46,634 nt of DNA, taken from assembly GCA_028699255.1 (NCBI GenBank), contig JAQVUX010000008.1:67715-114348 (forward strand). The letters run 5' to 3'. Positions 46,301 through 46,634 of the stretch are shown piece after piece. The notes beneath the pieces are model-generated. The model was not told the origin of the DNA. It made no database searches and saw nothing but the letters and a program-made list of their open reading frames with translations. A program made the translations under genes and the position numbers. Position 1 is the first letter of the stretch. Every line of letters starts with the position of its first letter. The stretch comes from Candidatus Omnitrophota bacterium. Lineage in GTDB: Bacteria; Omnitrophota; Gorgyraeia; 2-01-FULL-45-10.

Positions 46301-46634
46301 TACCCGATTCCAATAGCTCTTCGTAGTTGTCTTTCTTATTGGTCAGTATCGCTACGTATGGCCTTTCAGGCTTTGAGGCGTCGAACTTAGGCAGTATTAC
46401 TAAATAGGAGGTCTCTTTCTGCTTTAGTAGCTCGGATATACCTTTGGTGTGGTAGCCGCCTGTGATAAGGGCCGCTACTGTCTGGCCTTCTTTATTCATG
46501 CGGGATATGGTGTTATTCAGGATGACGTTGATACGTTTCTCCGCGGTATTGTAGAATTGTATGGCTATGGGCAGATTCGAGAAGATGTTATCGAGGTCGT
46601 AACCATCGTCACCAGTACAACCGCGTAGGTTACC
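31305..46634 (-). CDS. Giant multidomain protein with PTS enzyme I-like and HEAT-repeat modules (5' end cut by window)
   Basis: At least 5109 residues; the frame stays open to the window edge, so an ATG at 46499 is internal. Numbered from the edge: 1-150 ends the same GGxH domain as the 2507-residue protein (LITGGYHTKG, about 58). About 300-465 is Pro/Ala-rich. Membrane helices lie near 490-518 and 547-565. About 570-1640 is unassigned. More helices occur near 1710-1732 and 1860-1915. About 2230-2930 resembles PTS enzyme I: IPAELELFRNARRKVEQEL, the phospho-histidine region SSTAHVTVAARQAG (His about 2538), GLYRLEWLY, TIRLIDMRMDKKP, MFETPDAA, DFMKVGMNDF and FCGEPASNP (Cys about 2864). Helices follow near 3005-3122, 3490-3540 and 3700-3835. 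About 3849-4290 is a HEAT array. The remainder to 5109 includes a helical pair near 4672-4700. Catalytic residues of enzyme I appear conserved, suggesting PEP-dependent phosphotransfer; no HPr is seen nearby. Overall role unknown. Confidence 0.85.
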   Translation of the reverse strand, partial: GNLRGCTGDDGYDLDNIFSNLPIAIQFYNTAEKRINVILNNTISRMNKEGQTVAALITGGYHTKGISELLKQKETSYLVILPKFDASKPERPYVAILTNKKDNYEELLESGKYQLLTDNYLKDGIQDPKKIEGFIKEIVVVSIGQAAIERKDIASVKKLWIESYKRAYEASASLRKEEEIPSTVITGNAKDTADNRAGNRVGNLRGCTGDDGLGDQHIATTTNFPATGEFNVENIARVIEYIDARSKGATKSVVKYTGLDGSTQYYFVEELRDSFSGVVTTRVTPTVASEFPGQQKLQAASIVAAPVGAPATVAPTPVPSADIKESLIKAVLTRLETLNGDAENNIGRVCNAVIPQEYKIYQDDIKTEVISRLKVSKQSQPLEPRKVEPVAETPKAAAPEIAKPTTLPKPAVSAEQRIPASADRSELPAPANIPTTPAADSRAVPSESVTKKVETGQAGLSISSLLRSFKNHVIRTMPDIKEISWNAIPEQNRLWIITALEVAGIVTVFVALHAFGVINLNCPSIVSEVLVKLASVDIRDVHKWLMGPGAPALLVSIALLAAFFKTQRFAQGDTDTVPRYIDGNATARIRPSSFVAAKQRSIIGLAWKAVDDEIKESLSEQGETSQDYLTVERERNTYFTLGALLKPEYKIFLTVRNESPYKTRMLQIMNRIAQLLHEEGISADVSVTKRDEFESITEICVNVNVNIGNLRRIWLALGTGDFKFDEETANYRELTKDEIIAKLEERVGTYLYAMPPGSAERKNLETYFYGDGTQKNVGLINIVKDPAKYGDLQAIKIESYDDPDRLKNACSYNDLEKVAGANPFFAEFVRRQNADRYVFLARAAGSCFQTFSIGNLFEGNPDRGNIFFISKDTVGESFARIMNHTINSMVERYSEDNLETPTYEWLEDAVVNYFLDTIYMGECEIIARDKVTGAKHTLGISRVRDVMARRMSDGTKIEYFTVLSPHDRSTEIGKVCMKDGVPVSATATGKIKDTINAAKMDITVEDINNYLPIAELLNAIYRQYETSGILDNLQPNSTLCVVDEFADGSFDFVTKYIIEKKTVNTPRPIKVKIFIGATRSWRVSSMPDYPTLKEKDISAVFGISTQEAKEIIDNVSKVADFVPHPIMVPPQKKPVLSSDMQLQFENEEVVIGAYLKSLLIYNAVVAFHNKYNRKDTLIGDKILIPTGEQVAIGAAPASLPFMVEQRPSAQRYMTPDIIMAVHEILASNVFYNKFKEFGVTRETVQKVTIDEVRTAGHPRAPWGRDVLTLSIYTPDGVRQFSVVLYRRGYNLDPSISNSYECVASRFFYLYRDMRLENYDSELKKCGIDYHDIINEIEPRLRRIFKEYKDRLTWSDFLNIDYVRQQGVGAVYAYLVKRNIPPDIIEKAFAIVGFSETKTEYQKSQCVLTPYLPANILYMDTDDHVYFGCKVRILSGNPTAQEVLINQSYKGEDLSVKPAILSAIKKEIVKKLLYYHNHDQLVYNAIAEKFMLDRNVRADDVQRLNRELSKLNGVELDNDRKNFLSNICGITEFNANIGEMLVASFSELHTARRYPFDITLNDFIVRKGNAESPDAVFVDLTAQGGYVRFTRDNELVRHINERLGISYDIIFSVVQEFDRNGTYSALRFCQNIIADEVEETPLKAYAIRAMSSMPSQVQSTIDNTRNDLTKPLPDPLITKPEAMGANEPEKPSKGPSIFSVLPLFALSSDHMAAGIVCSIAFTIAMLIWQRIRDARDKKYARISTSIAESIKELKKRTWDNFKTVSFELRKIGVPAIPKLVEVAVHDMRESNREKAIVILRRIIKERYMAGKVARVELKAWTQAGNRIYARENAAVAMEKLGLGKAATVPFSLPSLFFNRFVSLIPIAFIVTLATGCAQTAPHGPVVSTGNYAITLAFTALLLFGVVRAGIMLWREWSRPKVAVEAKNPVLFLEKPAAPAVVAVNAAAPSNSPQSTEDKIQEVIAKILAIPDINEESAEARKFLEGFAASMPHEHRTQADFGRIYDQMLTAYRHYKSLQDDAGFGLEIFNPRDQSGKLVGHTDIMLVIKNAKGLVPIVTKAVEDVGAWVSMWHYKYGDAIVMVIEACRADAAGAPVIDTPIPEDGIESLRKNLLGIDINAVENKEAVIEGAGSSRQEIVFGITDELHTIHGMDIYMTSVVLPSDKPHVRELKIEKEIGYFLSVMEKIPDNIAPSEIIKRLTDDTISLIRKRWKRCELSFDAVFAKAMDELPDQTEFLNKIADAAEKIMNDREQLSPEDIPAELELFRNARRKVEQELANIIASFRNRGEEEYAERFEIITYGFEGKGGIINEFKGIENQIKGVAGAEGERCVRAASIIYKKAAIMRLSAEKAIAKGNAHFASAQNDGYNVYNNMLIHLHGIHSLDVGRPAPEVLAQRVTSAQTRLKEALIQIRQEMDSGNRYYFKPFVQDLEETAVHLIASQKITAVSAVYELAELEESNINQRSEIPPAEKESMKFGVRYTATRIAEIIEGAYVGDVSCDGDSIVLICDSIDPAKVWRIKRNRPDVKVLVTPVGSSTAHVTVAARQAGFIIIPGAHVKDAEGFVLATKRLEANRPVIVDAANGLVIQDPSERTMAGYARVSKRLKEREAFYKTRAASPARTKDTAAELTVLADVANLGQIEAARQNGAFGTGLYRLEWLYDAAQRPTEEEMEKLFNTASDAMKPGEPLTIRLIDMRMDKKPMTLEATRLGGCEYYFNESPENEGRKVVREELRAIMKAYASSDKKNLEILFPMVSAAYIPRIDALIKGVKQELIAEGVPAKEIEGIKIGGMFETPDAAAQAAELFDYFDFMKVGMNDFYTESLPGADRDLPEFEKYFSTLNPTVLGRLIYIAEQAKAKGKDLGFCGEPASNPRFAFFVMRLKEIHPRISVTSNMGVIPRLKEMIRHTTVKECFELFKDVQPVTDPAMLPDMSDALDLAVRDFERLIESRALRAIEFKRFSKEYRARHNMMAASIRLIGDWWDAHIKPRTGIGYDPFVVAPRVEEAIKVGVPLTALSLLNTFNHNMPVLNAGIFIGLLVAAGVAFVFAHALDVRAPPGLEGRNIFSRTFLTIKSLSKENRHDLFWAPRRVALQGGFMALLVLPFIGLPAFLPFIAGIMAMLSISYHRRINRYVESEQAKGKNLGFSTMKKAGGREKEPVIARPEFSDPTWRAVCEKLYTMINERLPKNDAELKDWVEDTQRDLDAQPFPSKDAVNLDKDLSRMVKSVGGLTRIKVWLGYERTMRVGVSNVMFKYGHIGTQEAADREAERFIENRHYGDLQILNDYCDQSDIMFSSEIADRVEGALEEKGKVDEQLTPFGLHHIQYERMEYFRVNDPQIFEIMRSETYNNLITVIGWIADNNGSRSKYEMISNNRVAANRLDWLLRNDREEFKRALADLTANQLPEVRSVMDEFRKTPYGKIILREFDIRTPASISELAFHGMGPHEVAQALSDEKKTPEELAAAKIKRARFNGHKKIIASAAKHTARPGQALLELTAATAALAAIVAYALGYTPAFVTLLAASVFTLLAAYILHIIQIGIFTATELWKIESSIPRPPPAKFIYDEIRNIEREAATLILKAQFFAGHKNLSQIALSALDEAACIYAGISDSFIPDDIMLAIAVTASEILFYMQEDVHEKVLSEFDNHPSLVIMRSFYTQEIRNAFDEHVETVSAKVRQSVSPAYHSGFWSWLTTIIKKTISRPGSGVMMISLAGISTTALVATMGTASIGITFTEYFMPVVKNASPAPLGDMILEQVAPIISQAALLIISPLVLLFTVPMDFVKRLVQKLAITRNVLKKIVFTIAGAGLLTVLMGAAAPEAYLNNTGTMWLGNTAFMLGFALAAVLAFPSGAGKISALIRALKSQDRRTRWESVIALSEMGPPAKAAVPALAKALRDHDADVRHGAATALTNKGPAAISVLAEALEDTDAGVRREVAIALGNIGAPAKVAVPTLVKTLRDPYSYVRREAVIALGKIGPSAKAAIPVLAEALRHHDINVRREAVIALGEMGPPAEAAVPALTKALEDPDEDVSRKAVIALGKMGPSAKAAIPALAKALRGYDINIRQEAAIALVKIDPAAISIFIAALEDANAGGWYEATIAIGEMDSPAKAGASYAYVGLEAAIVLGMMGPSAKAAVPALTKALKHHDINVRREAVIALGKIGADAKAAVPALTKALDDPDINVCREATIALVKIGDDAVSILINILEYSATDSRIMTIVAVLGEMGPSAKAAVPALVRILKKSQSIIVSCKVVEVLAEIGHGVSAAVSALKEALDNENLIVRVMARVALNKINFNVQDLSGVADESLFMACERGPDPETLKPYLFVPVSRLKIADKSLFNAEVKAGRIVKRGNRYYFVFKNPLYKYDLPISLDEEPINNRSLVFYSEAGDVIYKGEGASHPFYRKDGSGIKRLMNIKLGETPHILYGGLPASEASMDKDGLLRKEFEELKNTGDPVYTAAAQYGIDIGMFRAPIAMARPTHLPAYEMESNGQAKLSFIPIKRFLKIAGIPLKHEEENDPVIYIYRVFSNRRMLELNKTNTLKHVFGNKIPSEEDKKKILLSFAARCALFIYIVHKKLNGTCHNKYGSVFSGHNCNWQTFFDYDTIMLESKEDNDGSVLYADISDAKIQICRFADMLGINHESAYKVFTEVFTAKSVKSKTVSEARHPRVAAGPMFMGFILVTMFPRLAMWINLAWSAVKGFIFGTGTTSVISLPTGIPTKITEDLTRVSRAIENTRLEAEKIFGVNAPAIPTKITVGIPPSAITARKAAIETILSSAGGKYEVVTVDNIAVFADESADRGTARIFIDNDISGEAIKEHILLAKLATNYSGVLATANIDRALVKEITDLIKDILGDDAMSLNAAEIFLRVGEAVKDSVKKEKIARLAGLVALQQNAVAGQSQYTQDELYKGMNAPHIINKSVIHSTTEEVAVQDRSYGRNLNKTESLGVTNVFIHGDIFKDEAQAKRFLVESGYNGNFDNIRFVSKTGKTYEEIIKEVKSKAPNAVNIGIRTAKGEFKDIDSSLAVTLEIQPITINGRNILMTMDTYEVLLKILKLTEGAPIESVALDSILPGVIFDSRTGMFRYLPKTLPINYGEELETYRAAILVLAAAA
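33763..35090 (-). repeat. HEAT/PBS-lyase-type repeat array within the giant gene
   Basis: About 14 tandem units of some 33 codons follow the pattern AVPALxKALxDxDxxVRREAVIALGKIGPxAKA. Units 4-7, 10 and 11 are especially alike in protein and DNA, and one unit (near 34290-34330) is shortened. HEAT arrays form a superhelical protein-binding scaffold. The similarity suggests recent expansion. Confidence 0.88.
45998..46055. repeat. Palindromic repeat A, in-frame copy 1 inside the giant gene
   Basis: Positions 46016-46040 form a palindrome with 12-bp arms AACCGCGTAGGT and its complement around one central base; a third partial unit (ACCTGCGCGGTTATC) follows. The 34 bases 45998-46031 match 46601-46634 at 33 positions. 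On the coding strand they read as GNRVGNLRGCTGDDG, keeping the frame. Confidence 0.85.
46601..46634. repeat. Palindromic repeat A, in-frame copy 2 at the window edge
   Basis: These 34 bases repeat 45998-46031 with one substitution and encode GNLRGCTGDDG in the same frame, about 47 residues upstream of the GGYH motif. The copy may continue beyond the window. Confidence 0.85.

Noticed and set aside
31305-46499. ATG at 46499 as the true start of the giant protein
   Set aside because: The frame is open for 45 further codons to the window edge and the upstream residues (FYNTAEKR...) align with the paralogous domain of the 2507-residue protein.
1-46634. tRNA, rRNA, riboswitch or prophage genes
   Set aside because: No cloverleaf, rRNA core, known riboswitch motif, integrase or phage structural gene was recognised by reading; a covariance-model scan was not possible here.

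Overview
This is a densely packed bacterial segment in which every convincing gene lies on the minus strand, so transcription runs from position 46634 towards 1. Lipoprotein, signal-peptide and outer-membrane beta-barrel signatures point to a diderm. Giant multidomain proteins that open with a shared conserved domain, dispersed palindromic repeats and a large carbohydrate-active set are most reminiscent of the Omnitrophota (OP3). That placement is recollection of the lineage's style, not a phylogenetic result.

Layout in transcription order. (1) 46634-31305: a 5'-truncated open frame for a giant protein of at least 5109 residues. It holds the end of a GGxH-type domain, a Pro/Ala-rich linker, membrane segments, a PTS enzyme I-like PEP-phosphotransferase module, a HEAT-repeat array and uncharacterised regions. 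(2) 31304-30992: an intergenic stretch packed with palindromes, then a good promoter. (3) 30991-23468: a 2507-residue paralogue in its N-terminal domain, fused to a sugar nucleotidyltransferase-like domain and a complete alpha-D-phosphohexomutase, ending at a strong terminator. (4) 23299-16250: a HAMP membrane protein, a GH144-like endo-beta-1,2-glucanase, an outer-membrane barrel, a sugar-binding lipoprotein and a cytoplasmic GH94 phosphorylase. (5) 16105-13965: an OmpR-type response regulator and its histidine kinase, preceded by a palindromic repeat element. (6) 13842-753: a secreted carbohydrate-binding-like protein, a second GH144-like enzyme, a TPR lipo/periplasmic protein, a huge polytopic membrane-GH94 fusion and a GH189/GH144-like exported enzyme. 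(7) 675-1: a MalF-type ABC permease cut by the window edge.

The genes fit one theme: making, trimming, importing and phosphorolysing a beta-glucan, by homology most likely beta-1,2-linked. Two parts of a cyclic beta-1,2-glucan synthase (NdvB), the GH189-like and tandem-GH94 parts, are encoded here as separate adjacent genes. No GT84 synthase domain is visible. Exported GH144-like enzymes could cut the glucan; the barrel, lipoprotein and permease could import fragments; the soluble GH94 would release glucose-1-phosphate. The phosphohexomutase/nucleotidyltransferase giant carries domains able in principle to interconvert glucose-1-phosphate, glucose-6-phosphate and an NDP-sugar, although its N terminus looks like an export signal.

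The most unusual signals are the two giant proteins, the split NdvB-like architecture, and a family of palindromes built on AACCGCGTAGGTT. This family sits both between genes, apparently flanked by a 15-bp target duplication, and in frame inside the largest gene.
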